This document shows, piece by piece, positions 7,400-16,900 of a stretch of DNA of 64,000 nucleotides. How positions within the stretch are numbered: position 1 is the first letter of the stretch; every line of letters starts with the position of its first letter. The notes below the pieces were generated by a model. That model did no database searches. It worked only from the letters and a program-made list of their open reading frames with translations, and had not been told where the DNA came from. A program made the translations under genes and the position numbers. Source of the stretch: Streptomyces sp. NRRL F-5135 (lineage in GTDB: Bacteria; Actinomycetota; Actinomycetes; Streptomycetales; Streptomycetaceae); the NCBI RefSeq assembly GCF_000719775.1, contig NZ_JOHR01000009.1:186001-250000 (forward strand), read 5' to 3'.

Positions 7400-8419
7400 T
7401 CAGGAGTGGCCGGCTCCTCCCGCCCGAGCCGTGGCGGCCTCCCGCTCCCGGCCTCCAGGTCCCTCGGCCTGTTCCCGCGCGCCCTTCCCCTTCGACCGGA
7501 CACTCCATGACGTGAGCGACCTGAACGACGTAAGCGACGTAAGTGACGTGAGCGACGTGAGCGCCACGCCCCCGACCACCAGGGCCGCCGCGCACCAGCG
7601 CAGCGGGCCGATCGGTTCGTCCAGGAACAGCGCCGCCGACGACATCCCGAAGACCGGGACGAGCAGGGAGAACGGGGCCACGGACGAGGCGGGGTGGCGC
7701 CGGAGCAGCCAGCCCCACGCGCCGAAGCCGAAGACGGTCGTGACCCAGGCGACGTAGAGGATCACCCCCGCTCCCGTCAGGTCGATCCCCCTGATCGCGG
7801 CGGCGTCGGCGTCCGGCCCCTCGAACACCAGGGAGAGACCGAGCAGCGGCAGCACGGGCACGACCGACACCCACACCATGAAGTTCAGGGCGTCCGGCGG
7901 GGACGCCTTACGGGTGAGGACGTTCGAGACTCCCCAGCAGGCCGCGGCGGCGATGACCAGCGCGAACGCGGCCGATGACCCCGACACCCCCTCGTCCGCC
8001 GCCGCGACCGCGATGCCCGCGAGCGCGACGCCCATGCCCAGCAGCCGCGTCCCGCCCGGCCGTTCACGCAGTACGACCGCCGCGAAGAGCGCCGTGAACA
8101 CGGCCTGTATCTGGAGGACGAGCGACGACAGACCGGCGTCCATGCCACGGTCCATGCCGATGAAGAGCAGGCCGAACTTGGCCACGCCGAGCGCCAGGCC
8201 CACCCCGATCACCCACTTCCAGGCGACCTTCGGCCGCCCCACGAAGAAGACGGCCGGCACTGCGGCGACGAGGAACCGCAGCGCGGAGAACAGCAGCGGC
8301 GGGAAGTGGCCGAGTCCCACCTCAATGACGACGAAGTTCACCCCCCAGACGGCGGCGACGGCAACGGCGAGAGCCTTGTGTGTGGCGCGCATACGGAGAG
8401 CATCAGCGACCGTGACCAT
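7400..8419 (-). CDS. EamA/DMT family transporter
   Basis: A membrane protein with about ten hydrophobic segments in two EamA repeats, for example LAVAVAAVWGVNFVVIEVGL in the first and FALVIAAAACWGVSNVLTRK in the second. It belongs to the drug/metabolite exporter superfamily (RhtA/YdcZ-like). The second candidate start, MRATHKALA at 8392, fits the family better than the ATG at 8419 and is probably the true one. After the last membrane segment a TSLTSLTSLTSF stretch, encoded by 9-bp repeats near 7510-7560, leads into a hydrophilic, basic tail of ~45 residues absent from most relatives. It is divergent from a LysR gene across 70 bp, so it is probably that regulator's target. Confidence 0.85.
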   Translation of the reverse strand: MVTVADALRMRATHKALAVAVAAVWGVNFVVIEVGLGHFPPLLFSALRFLVAAVPAVFFVGRPKVAWKWVIGVGLALGVAKFGLLFIGMDRGMDAGLSSLVLQIQAVFTALFAAVVLRERPGGTRLLGMGVALAGIAVAAADEGVSGSSAAFALVIAAAACWGVSNVLTRKASPPDALNFMVWVSVVPVLPLLGLSLVFEGPDADAAAIRGIDLTGAGVILYVAWVTTVFGFGAWGWLLRRHPASSVAPFSLLVPVFGMSSAALFLDEPIGPLRWCAAALVVGGVALTSLTSLTSLTSFRSLTSWSVRSKGKGAREQAEGPGGREREAATARAGGAGHS

Positions 8420-8447
8420 GTAGCACCAGCGCCGACTTCTTCATGAT

Positions 8448-8462
8448 GCAATTGAGCATTGC
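8448..8462. promoter_or_regulatory. Candidate LysR binding site
   Basis: GCAATTGAGCATTGC is a perfect 5-bp inverted repeat with a 5-bp spacer, A/T-rich against a very G/C-rich background, in the 70-bp gap between the EamA and LysR genes. It fits the T-N11-A pattern of LysR sites (T8447 to the A after the repeat region). Assignment to this LysR protein is inference from position. Confidence 0.6.
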
Positions 8463-8489
8463 TTAATCACACTGAAGGAGGGGCTGACC

Positions 8490-9416
8490 GTGCTCGACCT
8501 GGCCCGGCTGCGCGCGCTGCACGCCGTCTCCGTCCACGGCTCCGTCGCCGCGGCGGCCGCGGCGCTCGGCTACACCCCGTCCGCCGTGTCGCAGCAGATC
8601 ACCAAGCTGGAGCGGGAGACCCGTACGACCCTGCTGGAGCGGCGCGGCCGCGGGGTGGCCCTCACCGACGAGGCCCGCCACCTCGCCACCACGGCGGAGG
8701 AACTGCTCGGCATCGTCGAGCGCGCCGAGACCACTCTGGAGGAGCGCCGGGGGCAGCCCACCGGCCGGCTGGTGGTCGGGGCCTTCGCGTCCTCCGCCCG
8801 GGGGCTGCTCCCCGGTGTACTGGCCGAGCTGGCCGGGCTGCACCCGACGCTGGACATCCGGCTCAGGGAGATCGATCCGCACCTGTCCGTGGACCTGGTG
8901 GCCCGGGGAGTGATCGACCTGGCCGTCGCCCACGACTGGGACATCGCCCCGCTGCCCGCCCCCGAGGGCGTCGAGCAGGCGGTCATCGGCGACGACCTGT
9001 GCGACGTGCTCGTCCCGGCCGGGCACCCGTTCGCCGCGCGGTCGCGCGTGCGGCGGGAGGACCTGCCGGGGCAGCGCTGGATCTGCCAGCCGCCCGGCAC
9101 GGTCTGTCATGACTGGCTGGTGCGTACGCTGCGCGCGGCCGGCTGCGTACCCGACCTCGCCCATCAGGCCGAGGAGAACCACACCCAACTGGCGCTGGTG
9201 GCGGCGGGCCTCGGCATCGCCATGATCCCGCGCCTGGGGCGGGGGCCGCTGCCCGAGGGGGTGCACGCCGTCGCCCTCGATCCGGTGCCGATGCGCCGGT
9301 TGTACGCCCTGTGGCGTACGGGCGCGGCACGGCGCCCGGCCGTGACGGCCACGGTGGAGACGCTCCGGCGGCACTGGCCGGCGGTGGCGACGGCGGAGAC
9401 ACAGGCGTTGGCGTAG
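8490..9416 (+). CDS. LysR family transcriptional regulator
   Basis: A 308-residue regulator. The N-terminal winged helix-turn-helix is LRALHAVSVHGSVAAAAAAL followed by TPSAVSQQITKLE, the usual LysR spacing. A two-lobe co-inducer domain follows (GRLVVGAFASSARGLLPGVL, then IDLAVAHDWD and VAAGLGIAMIPRLG). The GTG start at 8490 is supported by AAGGAGG. It is divergent from the EamA exporter and closely linked to a palindrome in the shared gap. Exporter/LysR pairs of this type often respond to amino acids or toxic metabolites, but the ligand cannot be inferred. Confidence 0.9.
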   Translation: MLDLARLRALHAVSVHGSVAAAAAALGYTPSAVSQQITKLERETRTTLLERRGRGVALTDEARHLATTAEELLGIVERAETTLEERRGQPTGRLVVGAFASSARGLLPGVLAELAGLHPTLDIRLREIDPHLSVDLVARGVIDLAVAHDWDIAPLPAPEGVEQAVIGDDLCDVLVPAGHPFAARSRVRREDLPGQRWICQPPGTVCHDWLVRTLRAAGCVPDLAHQAEENHTQLALVAAGLGIAMIPRLGRGPLPEGVHAVALDPVPMRRLYALWRTGAARRPAVTATVETLRRHWPAVATAETQALA

Positions 9417-9551
9417 ACCGCACTGCCCCCGCCGCGCGACGCGTCGGCGCGTCGGCGGTCATCCCTTGACTGGCACTTACTTTCCTTATATGCGTGGGGC
9501 TTTGGAAGTTTTCTTCACTTCCCTCGCAGCGCACGGCCGGAAGGAGCACCA

Positions 9552-11432
9552 GTGCACGACCGGACCATCCCCAGACGCACCCTCCTCAGCGCGACCGCCG
9601 TAGCAGCGGCGGCGGTCGCCGTCACCGCCGTCCCTGCCCCCGCGTCCGCCCTCTCCACAGTCGGCCCCACCGGTCCCACCGGTCCCACCGATGCCGCCGA
9701 TGCCGCCGGTGCCGCGCGGCGGGACCGCCTCCGCCGGCTCGTCTCGCGTATGAGCCTCCAGGAGAAGGTCGGCCAGGTCTTCGTCATGCGGGTGTACGGG
9801 CACTCCGCCACCGCCCCCGACCAGGCCGACATCGACGCCAACCTCGCCGAGATCGGTGTCCGCACCGCCGCGGAGCTGGTGGAGAAGTACCACGTCGGCG
9901 GCATCATCTACTTCGCCTGGGCGCACAACACCCGCGACCCGCACCAGATCGCCGGCCTCTCCAACGGCATCCAGAAGGCGGGCCTCGCCCAGCCCACCCC
10001 CGTACCGCTGCTGATCGCCACCGACCAGGAGCACGGCATCGTCGCGCGCGTCGGCAAGCCGGCCACGCTGCTGCCGGGCGCGATGGCGCTCGGCGCGTCC
10101 CGCTCACCCGCGGACGCGCGCGAGGCGGCGCGGATCGCCGGGGCCGAGCTGGCCGCCATGGGCATCAACCAGAACTACGCGCCGGTCGCGGACGTCAACG
10201 TCAACCCGGCCAACCCCGTCATCGGCGTACGGTCCTTCGGCGCCGATCCACAGGCCGTCGCCGACCGGGTGGCCGCCCAGGTCAAGGGCTACCAGGGCGC
10301 GGGAATCGCCACCGCGGCCAAGCACTTCCCCGGGCACGGCGACACCAAGGACGACAGCCACTACTCGCTCCCGACCATCCATCACACCCGTGAGCAGTGG
10401 ACGGAGCTGGACGCGCCGCCGTTCCGGGCCGCGATCGCCGCCGGCATCACCTCGGTCATGACCGCGCACATCGTCGTCCCGGCGCTCGACCCCGACGAGG
10501 ACCCGGCCACGCTCTCGCACCCCATCGTCACGGGCGTCCTGCGGGAACAGCTCGGCTACGACGGGGTCGTGACCACCGACTCGCTCAGGATGGAGGGCGT
10601 CCGCAAGAAGTACGGCGACGACCGCGTGCCCGTCCTCGCCCTCAAGGCGGGCGTCGACCAACTGCTCGACCCGCCCGACCTGTCACTCGCCTGGAACGCG
10701 GTGCTGACGGCGGTCAGATCCGGCGAGATCAGCGAGAAGCGGCTGGACGAATCGGTTCTGCGCATCCTCGAACTGAAGGACCGCCTCGGCCTGTTCCGCC
10801 ATCCGCCCTATGTCTCCCGGACGGGCGTGGACCGGGTCGTCGGCATCCGCGCGCACCTCACCGCCGCCGACCGGATCGCCGACGCGACCACCACCCTCCT
10901 GGTCAACGAGGGCAATCTGCTGCCCCTGAGCCGGCGGCGGGAGAAGAAGGTGCTGGTCGTCGGTGCCGACCCGGCCTCGCCCTCCGGGACGACCGGGCCG
11001 CCGACCACCGTCCTCGCCAAGGCGCTGACCGAGCTGGGCTTCAGCGCGACCGCGCGGTCCACCGGTACGGCGCCGACCGCCGCCGGGATCGACCAGGCGG
11101 TCGCCGCGGCGCGCGGCACGGACGCGGTGGTCGTGGCCACGTACAACGTCTCGACGGCCAGTTCGCAGCGCACGCTGGTGAACGCGCTGGTCGCGAGCGG
11201 GGTGCCGGTGATCACGGTCGCCGTCCGCAACCCGTACGACATCGCGTACCTGCCCGGTGTCCGGGCGTCCCTGGCCACGTACTCCTGGACCGATGTCGAA
11301 CTGCGCGCCGCCGCCCGGGTGATCGCCGGCCGGACCCGGCCCCGGGGGCGGCTGCCCGTACCCGTCCAGCGCGCGGACGATCCCGCGCGGGTGCTGTATC
11401 CGATCGGGCACGGGCTCGGCTACCGGTCGTAG
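9552..11432 (+). CDS. Secreted GH3 glycoside hydrolase, beta-N-acetylhexosaminidase type
   Basis: A 626-residue exported enzyme. It starts with a twin-arginine signal (TIPRRTLLSATAVAAAAVAV...PASA), then a GPTGPTDAADAAG repeat, then the GH3 barrel. The N-acetylglucosaminidase signature KHFPGHGDT followed by DDSH is present, with His270 as the likely acid/base. Asp343 in VTTDSLRMEGV is the likely nucleophile. The His in place of a second-domain Glu marks the NagZ-like branch. Residues ~440-626 are the C-terminal GH3 domain. Likely substrates are chitin or peptidoglycan-derived GlcNAc oligomers outside the cell. GTG 9552 follows AAGGAGC. A weak promoter-like TTGACT lies at 9466-9471. Confidence 0.9.
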   Translation: MHDRTIPRRTLLSATAVAAAAVAVTAVPAPASALSTVGPTGPTGPTDAADAAGAARRDRLRRLVSRMSLQEKVGQVFVMRVYGHSATAPDQADIDANLAEIGVRTAAELVEKYHVGGIIYFAWAHNTRDPHQIAGLSNGIQKAGLAQPTPVPLLIATDQEHGIVARVGKPATLLPGAMALGASRSPADAREAARIAGAELAAMGINQNYAPVADVNVNPANPVIGVRSFGADPQAVADRVAAQVKGYQGAGIATAAKHFPGHGDTKDDSHYSLPTIHHTREQWTELDAPPFRAAIAAGITSVMTAHIVVPALDPDEDPATLSHPIVTGVLREQLGYDGVVTTDSLRMEGVRKKYGDDRVPVLALKAGVDQLLDPPDLSLAWNAVLTAVRSGEISEKRLDESVLRILELKDRLGLFRHPPYVSRTGVDRVVGIRAHLTAADRIADATTTLLVNEGNLLPLSRRREKKVLVVGADPASPSGTTGPPTTVLAKALTELGFSATARSTGTAPTAAGIDQAVAAARGTDAVVVATYNVSTASSQRTLVNALVASGVPVITVAVRNPYDIAYLPGVRASLATYSWTDVELRAAARVIAGRTRPRGRLPVPVQRADDPARVLYPIGHGLGYRS

Positions 11433-11450
11433 CGGCGTGTGGAGCCGGGG

Positions 11451-11550
11451 TCAGGCGCATGGCGCCGCGGTCAGGCGCATGGCGCCGCGGTCAGGCGCAT
11501 GGCGCCGCGGTCAGGCGCATGGCGCCGCGGTCAGGCGCATGGCGCCGGGG
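11451..11550. repeat. Five tandem 20-bp repeats with hairpin core
   Basis: Five head-to-tail copies of TCAGGCGCATGGCGCCGCGG, the fifth with a single-base variant, plus partial units on both sides. Each contains GGCGC-ATG-GCGCC, a perfect 5-bp stem with a 3-nt loop. The array lies just downstream of the GH3 stop codon. It is structurally analogous to the 28-bp array at 6261-6428 although the sequences differ. Confidence 0.95.
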
Positions 11551-11620
11551 TCAGGCGCGGGGGGCGGGTGCGGACACGTGTGTCCGTGTGTCCGGGTGTC
11601 CGGGTGTCCGGTTGCGTCGG

Positions 11621-11661
11621 GGTGGTCCGCTGCCGTCGTTCTCCGGCGGCAACGGACCACC
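11621..11661. terminator. Bidirectional hairpin terminator
   Basis: A 15-bp stem with one mismatch (11621-11635 against 11647-11661) and an 11-nt loop lies between the convergent GH3 and S37 peptidase genes. Confidence 0.75.
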
Positions 11662-11683
11662 CCCGTCCCCCGCTTCCCGCGCG

Positions 11684-13114
11684 TTACGGCCTCAGCGTCT
11701 GACGCCGCTCCAGCTTCTGCCGGTCGAGCTGGGCGTCGAACGGTGACAGCGGCTTCGCCTTCGTCGCGTCCTTCCGCACGGCCTCCGGCGCCACGCCCGC
11801 CCAGGACAGGATGCGGGCCGTGGCCTTCGCCTGCTGGTCCGGCACCAGGCCCGCCACGTTGGCGCCGTGGTTGGCGCCCGGCGCGACGTACACATGGCTG
11901 TCGCGCGCGCCGTGCCCGAGCCGGAAGGGCTCCGCGCCCCACGGGTCGTTCTGCCCGTACACGAACATCATCTGGTTCGCGTGCCGGCGGACCCAGTTGT
12001 CGATGTCCCGCATCGCCGACGGCTCGAAGCGCATCGCGATGTCGCGCGGCACGAAGTTGCGCGGCGGCTGGTAGCCGTACCGGCTCAGGTTGCCCAGGTG
12101 CGGCAGCTTGATCGTGGGCGCGCCGAGCTGGGTGCCCGCCTGGTAGTAGTACGGCTGGTAGGTGGCCAGGCCCTGGTCGGTGTACGCGGAAAAGCCCGAG
12201 ATCGTGTCGACGCTGTCGTAGATCTCCTGGTCGGAGGCGGTGGCGGCGGCCGGGATGCCGTCGCAGTCGGCGAGCAGGCTGTACTGCCAGAAGCCCCAGA
12301 CGTAGTCGAGCACCGTGGCCTCGTAGGCCTTGTCGAGCGAACCGATGGTGGTGAACGTCGTGCCGTTGGCGTCCGCCCACTCCTGGAACTTCTTCTCCAG
12401 CGGCGCGCGCCGGACCAGCGCCTCGCGCTGCACCGCGTTCAGCCGGTCGCGGCACTCCTTGGTGCCGACGCGCTCGAAGAACCGGTCGTACGCCGAGTCC
12501 TCGTGGTTCACCACGTCGTTGGGCGCGACGTACGCGACGACGCCGTCCATGTCGTCCGGGTAGAAGCGCTCGAAGTAGGTGGCGGTCATGCCGCCCTTCG
12601 AGCCGCCCGTGGCCAGCCACTTCTTGGAGTAGATGCGCTTCAGCGCGGTGAATATCCGGTGCTGGTCACTGGCCGCCTGCCAGATGGTCAGCTTCGACCA
12701 GTCGGCCGGCTGCGGGCGCGACGGGGTGAAGAAGCGGTACTCCATGGAGACCTGGTTGCCGTCGACGATCCGGGTCGGCTCGCTGCGGCTCGGGTTGGTG
12801 GAGACGTTGTAGCCCCCCGTGAAGAAGACCGTGGGACGGCTGGTGTCCTTGTGCAGCAGCGTGACGCGCTGCTCGAACGTCCCCTTGGCCGGATGCCGGT
12901 GGTCCACCGGCTGGGTGTACGTCAGGACGAAGTAGCGGTACCCCTCGTACGGTTTCTCCTGGACGAGTTTCATCCCCGGGATGGCGAGGATCCGGTCCTT
13001 GATGTCGGTGGTGTCGGTGCCCCCACCGGATTCGGCGGCGGTGGCCGCACCGGCCGTGGCGACCGTGCCTATCACCAGCACGAACGACAACAGCCATCTC
13101 AGCGCCTTGCGCAT
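11684..13114 (-). CDS. Secreted tripeptidyl aminopeptidase, peptidase family S37
   Basis: A 476-residue exported serine peptidase. The N-terminal 27 residues form a Sec signal (RWLLSFVLVIGTVATAGAATAA). The mature part carries the alpha/beta-hydrolase nucleophile motif GGSKGGMT with Ser172, GQNDPWGAEPF with the likely catalytic Asp, and GANHGANV with the catalytic His. Family S37 is typified by a Streptomyces mobaraensis prolyl tri/tetrapeptidyl aminopeptidase, which releases N-terminal tri- or tetrapeptides outside the cell. The ATG has AGGGGAG upstream. It is convergent with the GH3 gene and followed, after a terminator region, by nothing on its strand. A small secreted cysteine protein gene lies directly upstream on the same strand but 133 bp away. 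Confidence 0.9.
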   Translation of the reverse strand: MRKALRWLLSFVLVIGTVATAGAATAAESGGGTDTTDIKDRILAIPGMKLVQEKPYEGYRYFVLTYTQPVDHRHPAKGTFEQRVTLLHKDTSRPTVFFTGGYNVSTNPSRSEPTRIVDGNQVSMEYRFFTPSRPQPADWSKLTIWQAASDQHRIFTALKRIYSKKWLATGGSKGGMTATYFERFYPDDMDGVVAYVAPNDVVNHEDSAYDRFFERVGTKECRDRLNAVQREALVRRAPLEKKFQEWADANGTTFTTIGSLDKAYEATVLDYVWGFWQYSLLADCDGIPAAATASDQEIYDSVDTISGFSAYTDQGLATYQPYYYQAGTQLGAPTIKLPHLGNLSRYGYQPPRNFVPRDIAMRFEPSAMRDIDNWVRRHANQMMFVYGQNDPWGAEPFRLGHGARDSHVYVAPGANHGANVAGLVPDQQAKATARILSWAGVAPEAVRKDATKAKPLSPFDAQLDRQKLERRQTLRP

Positions 13115-13247
13115 TCACACTCCCCTGTGTTCATGACAGACGCCGCGAACCTAGCCCGGTCGGGAACCCGCCGCCACCCCTGACCGCCCTTCGGCCCCAT
13201 GAACCGCCACGTCACAGACGCGGCGGCACGGCGTCAGCACAGGCGCG

Positions 13248-13679
13248 TCAGCACAGGATCCATCCCGTCGAGCCGCCCTTCCCGGACACGGCCCCCGAGG
13301 CCCGTACGCACCGGTTGAGGGCGTGCACCGTGACCGGGCCCGCCTGCCGGGTGAACGTCCCCTTGTCCACCACCGGCGAGGCACCGCGCGCCTGGAGACT
13401 GACCGACATCGTCCGCTTCGCCCCCGGCTTCTTGGCCACGGTGATCGCGCAGGCGTAGTCGCGGTTCTTGAAGACGCGCAGCTCACCGGTGGCGAAGCGC
13501 ACCGTCTGCTGCGGGCGCCCGGAGCAGACGGACATCGCCTCGGCACTGCTCTGCCCCGGACCGGCCAGTACCAGGGCGCCGGCGGTGAGAGGCAGCAGGA
13601 GGCCGTACGTCACGCTGCGCGTGACGCCGTGGGCGGGGCCGCCGGTCGTGCGGCTGTCGGTCCCGGCGCGACTGAACAC
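13248..13679 (-). CDS. Small secreted protein with four cysteines, unknown function
   Basis: I do not recognise a family. The 143-residue product has a hydrophobic segment (YGLLLPLTAGALVLAGPGQSSAEA) that reads as a signal peptide with a longer, polar N-region. The mature part is ~95 residues and rich in beta-strand-forming residues. It contains exactly four cysteines (SVCSG, YACAI, NRCVR and the C-terminal WILC), suggesting two disulfides. The GTG start at 13679 follows a strong GGAGAAGGAAG. Size and composition resemble secreted inhibitors or wall-associated proteins of Streptomyces; its neighbour is an exported peptidase. Function is not assignable. Confidence 0.75.
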   Translation of the reverse strand: MFSRAGTDSRTTGGPAHGVTRSVTYGLLLPLTAGALVLAGPGQSSAEAMSVCSGRPQQTVRFATGELRVFKNRDYACAITVAKKPGAKRTMSVSLQARGASPVVDKGTFTRQAGPVTVHALNRCVRASGAVSGKGGSTGWILC

Positions 13680-13879
13680 GTGTGCTTCCTTCTCCTGCGG
13701 TCAGTTGGGCATACGCGTGCGCGCACACCGCGCACACGTGGACACGCGGGACACGAAGGCGCACGCCTGTACGACGCGCGGGGGCCCGGAATCGGTTGCG
13801 CCGAGGCCCCGGCCGACGAGGCCGCGTCGGGGCCCCGGGGACCACGCGGTCGTCCCGCGGCCCGACGGCCCGACGGCCT

Positions 13880-13911
13880 GGTGGCCTGGTGACCGCGGTC
13901 ACCAGGCCACC
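13880..13911. terminator. 32-bp perfect palindrome after the ABC gene
   Basis: A fully symmetric 32-bp sequence begins 5 bp beyond the stop codon of the minus-strand ABC transporter gene. The position and the very stable potential stem suggest its transcription terminator. A protein-binding palindrome is a less likely alternative. Confidence 0.7.
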
Positions 13912-13915
13912 GGAC

Positions 13916-16900
13916 TCACGACACGGCCGCCGGCTCCTCGCACAGTTCGTCGGCGGGCCGCGCCTCGCCGATGAAGCTCCGCCAGAGCTCCGCGTACCGG
14001 CCGTCCAGCGCGAGCAGTTCGTCGTGCGTGCCGTCCTCCACGACCCGGCCGTGGTCCAGGACGACCACCCGGTCCGCGCGTGCCGCCGTCGTCAGCCGGT
14101 GCGCGACGATCAGGGTCGTGCGCGCGCCGGCGCTCGGTGACGGGTGGGCGGTACGGCGGCCGGTCAGCCGGTCGGTGGCCTGGTTGACCAGCGCCTCGCT
14201 CGCCAGGTCCAGGGCCGCCGTGGCCTCGTCGAGCAGCAGGATGTCCGGGTTCACCAGCTCGGCCCTGGCCAGGGCTATCAGCTGGCGCTGGCCGGCGGAG
14301 AGGTTTCGGCCGCGCTCGGTCACCTCGTGCAGGTAGCCGCCGTCCAGCGTGGCGATCATGTCGTGGGCACCGACCGCGCGGGCGGCGGCCTCCACCTCGG
14401 CGTCGCTCGCCTCCGGGCGGCCGTACGCGATGGCGTCCCGTACCGTACCGGCGAACAGGTACGCCTCCTGCGGGACGACGCCGAGCCGGCGCCGGTAGGA
14501 GGTCAGGTCCATCGCGCGCAGGTCGGTGCCGTCGACCGCGACCCGGCCCCGCGAGGGGTCGTAGAACCGGGCGACCAGCTTGACCAGGGTGGACTTCCCG
14601 GCACCGGTCTCTCCGACGAAGGCGACGGTCTGACCTGCCGGTATCCGCAGGTCGACGCCGGTCAGAGCGGCCTCGGCGCGCTCGTTCGCAGCGGGGGGTT
14701 CCGCGCGCGCCGCCGTGTCGGACGGCTCCGGGCGCGCCGTCGTGTCGGACGCACCGGGGGCCTCCTCGGCCCGGTACGCGAAGTGCACGTCCTCGAACGT
14801 GATCTCGCCGCGCAGCGACAGCACGTCCACCGGCTCCCGGGGAGTGGCCGTCGAGGTCGGCTCGCGCAGCAGTTCCTGGATCCGGCCCAGGGAGACGGTC
14901 GCCTGCTGGTAGCCGTCGAAGACCTGCGAGAGCTGCTGCACGGGGGCGAAGAACAGGTCGATGTAGAGGAGGTACGCGACGAGCGCGCCGGTGGTCAGCG
15001 TCCCGGCCTCCACCCGGCCGGCGCCGACGATCAGCACGGCCGCCGCGGCCACGGAGGACAGCAGTTGCACGAAGGGGAAGTACACCGAGATCAGCCACTG
15101 GCCGCGCACCCGGGCCGCGCGGTAGTGGGCGCTGCGACCGGTGAAGCGCTCGACGCCGTCCTTCTCGCGCCCGAACGCCTGCACGATCCGCAGCCCCGAC
15201 ACCGACTCCTGGAGGTCGGCGTTGACCGCGCTGATGCGCTCGCGCGCCAGCTCGTACGCCCGTACGCTCCCCCGGCGGAAGACGACCGTGCCCAGGATCA
15301 GCACGGGCAGCGTCGCGAAGACCACGAGGGCCAGTTCGACATCGATCACGAGCAGGGCGACGAGGATGCCGAAGAAGGTGACGACGGAGACGAAGGCGGT
15401 GACGAGACCGGTCTGGAGGAAGGTCGACAGCGCGTCCACGTCGGTCGTCATCCTGGTCATGATGCGACCGGTCAGCTCGCGCTCGTAGTAGTCGAGTCCG
15501 AGCCGCTGGAGCTGGGCGAAGATCTTGAGCCGGAGCGCGTAGAGGATCCGTTCACCGGTCCGGCCGGTCCTGCGGGTCTCGCCCGTCTGCGCGGCCCACT
15601 GGACCAGCACGACCAGCAGACCGAGCGAGGCCGCCGCCCATACGGCACCGAGGGCGAGCCGTTCCACGCCCTGGTCGATGCCGTGCCGGATGAGCACCGG
15701 GAGCAGCAGGCCCATGCCCGCGTCCACGGCGACCAGCGCGAGGGCACCGAGCAGGGGCAGTCCGAACCCGCGCAGGAGACGGCGCAGTCCGTACGACTCC
15801 TCGGCCGCGACGGCGCGGGCCTCGTCCACGGCGGGGGTGTCGGTGGCCGGGGGCAGGGCCGCCACCTGGGCGAGCAGTTCGGGGGTGGCACCGGCGGTGG
15901 CGTCGAGCGCGGCGGGGTCGCGGGGGCCGGCGGGAGCTCCGTCCCGTACCCACAGGGCGGGGGTGACACCGCGCTCGGCGTCGAACTCGGCGTCGATCTC
16001 GGCCAGGAGCGCGCGGCCGTCCTCCAGGGCCCTCGCGGGCGGGGCTTCACCCGCTCGGCCGGCCCCGGCAGTGTCGGGCTTCGCGCTGTCGGCCTTCGCG
16101 CTGTCGGCCTTCGCGCTGTCGGCCTTCGAGGTACCGGGCTTCGAGGTACCGGGCTTGGTGGCCTCGACTCCGGCGGCCGCATCCGTTTTCTCGGCTTCGT
16201 CGGCTTCGTCGGCTCCGGCGGCCACGCCGGGTCCGCCGGTTTCGTCGGACGCGTCCGAGGCGTCGGGGGCGTCGGGTGCGTCGGGCTCCGTGATCAGCCG
16301 TCGGTAGAGGGCGGACCGTTCCTGCAACTCCTCGTGGGTGCCGATGTCGGTGAGCCGGCCGCCGTCCAGTACAGCGATACGGTCGGCGAGGCCGAGGGTG
16401 GAGCGGCGGTGGGCGATGAGCAGGGTCGTACGTCCGGCCATCACCGAGCGCAGCGCCTCGTGGATCTCGTGCTCCACCCGGGCGTCGACGGCCGAGGTGG
16501 CGTCGTCGAGGACGAGCAGCCGGGGGTCGGTGAGGATGGCGCGGGCCAGGGCGATGCGCTGGCGCTGGCCACCGGAGAGCGTGAGCCCCTGCTCGCCGAC
16601 CTTGGTGTCGTAACCGGCGGGCAGCTCGCTGATGAAGCCGTGGGCCTGGGCGGCCCGGGTCGCGCGCAGGATCTCCTCTTCGGTGGCGTCCGGCTTGCCG
16701 TAGGCGATGTTGGCGCGGACGGTGTCGGAGAAGAGGAAGCTGTCCTCCGGTACGAGCCCGATCGCGGCGCGCAGCGAGGAGAAGGTCAGTTCCCGCACGT
16801 CATGGCCGCCGACGAGAACCGCACCGCGCGTCACGTCGTAGAAGCGGGGCAGCAGGAGGGAGAGGGTGGACTTGCCGCTTCCGGAGGAGCCGACGACGGC

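Noticed and set aside
6285..7757. 490-residue frame beginning inside the 28-bp repeats
   Set aside because: The 28-bp array keeps all frames open; the downstream part is a shadow of the TIM-barrel gene.
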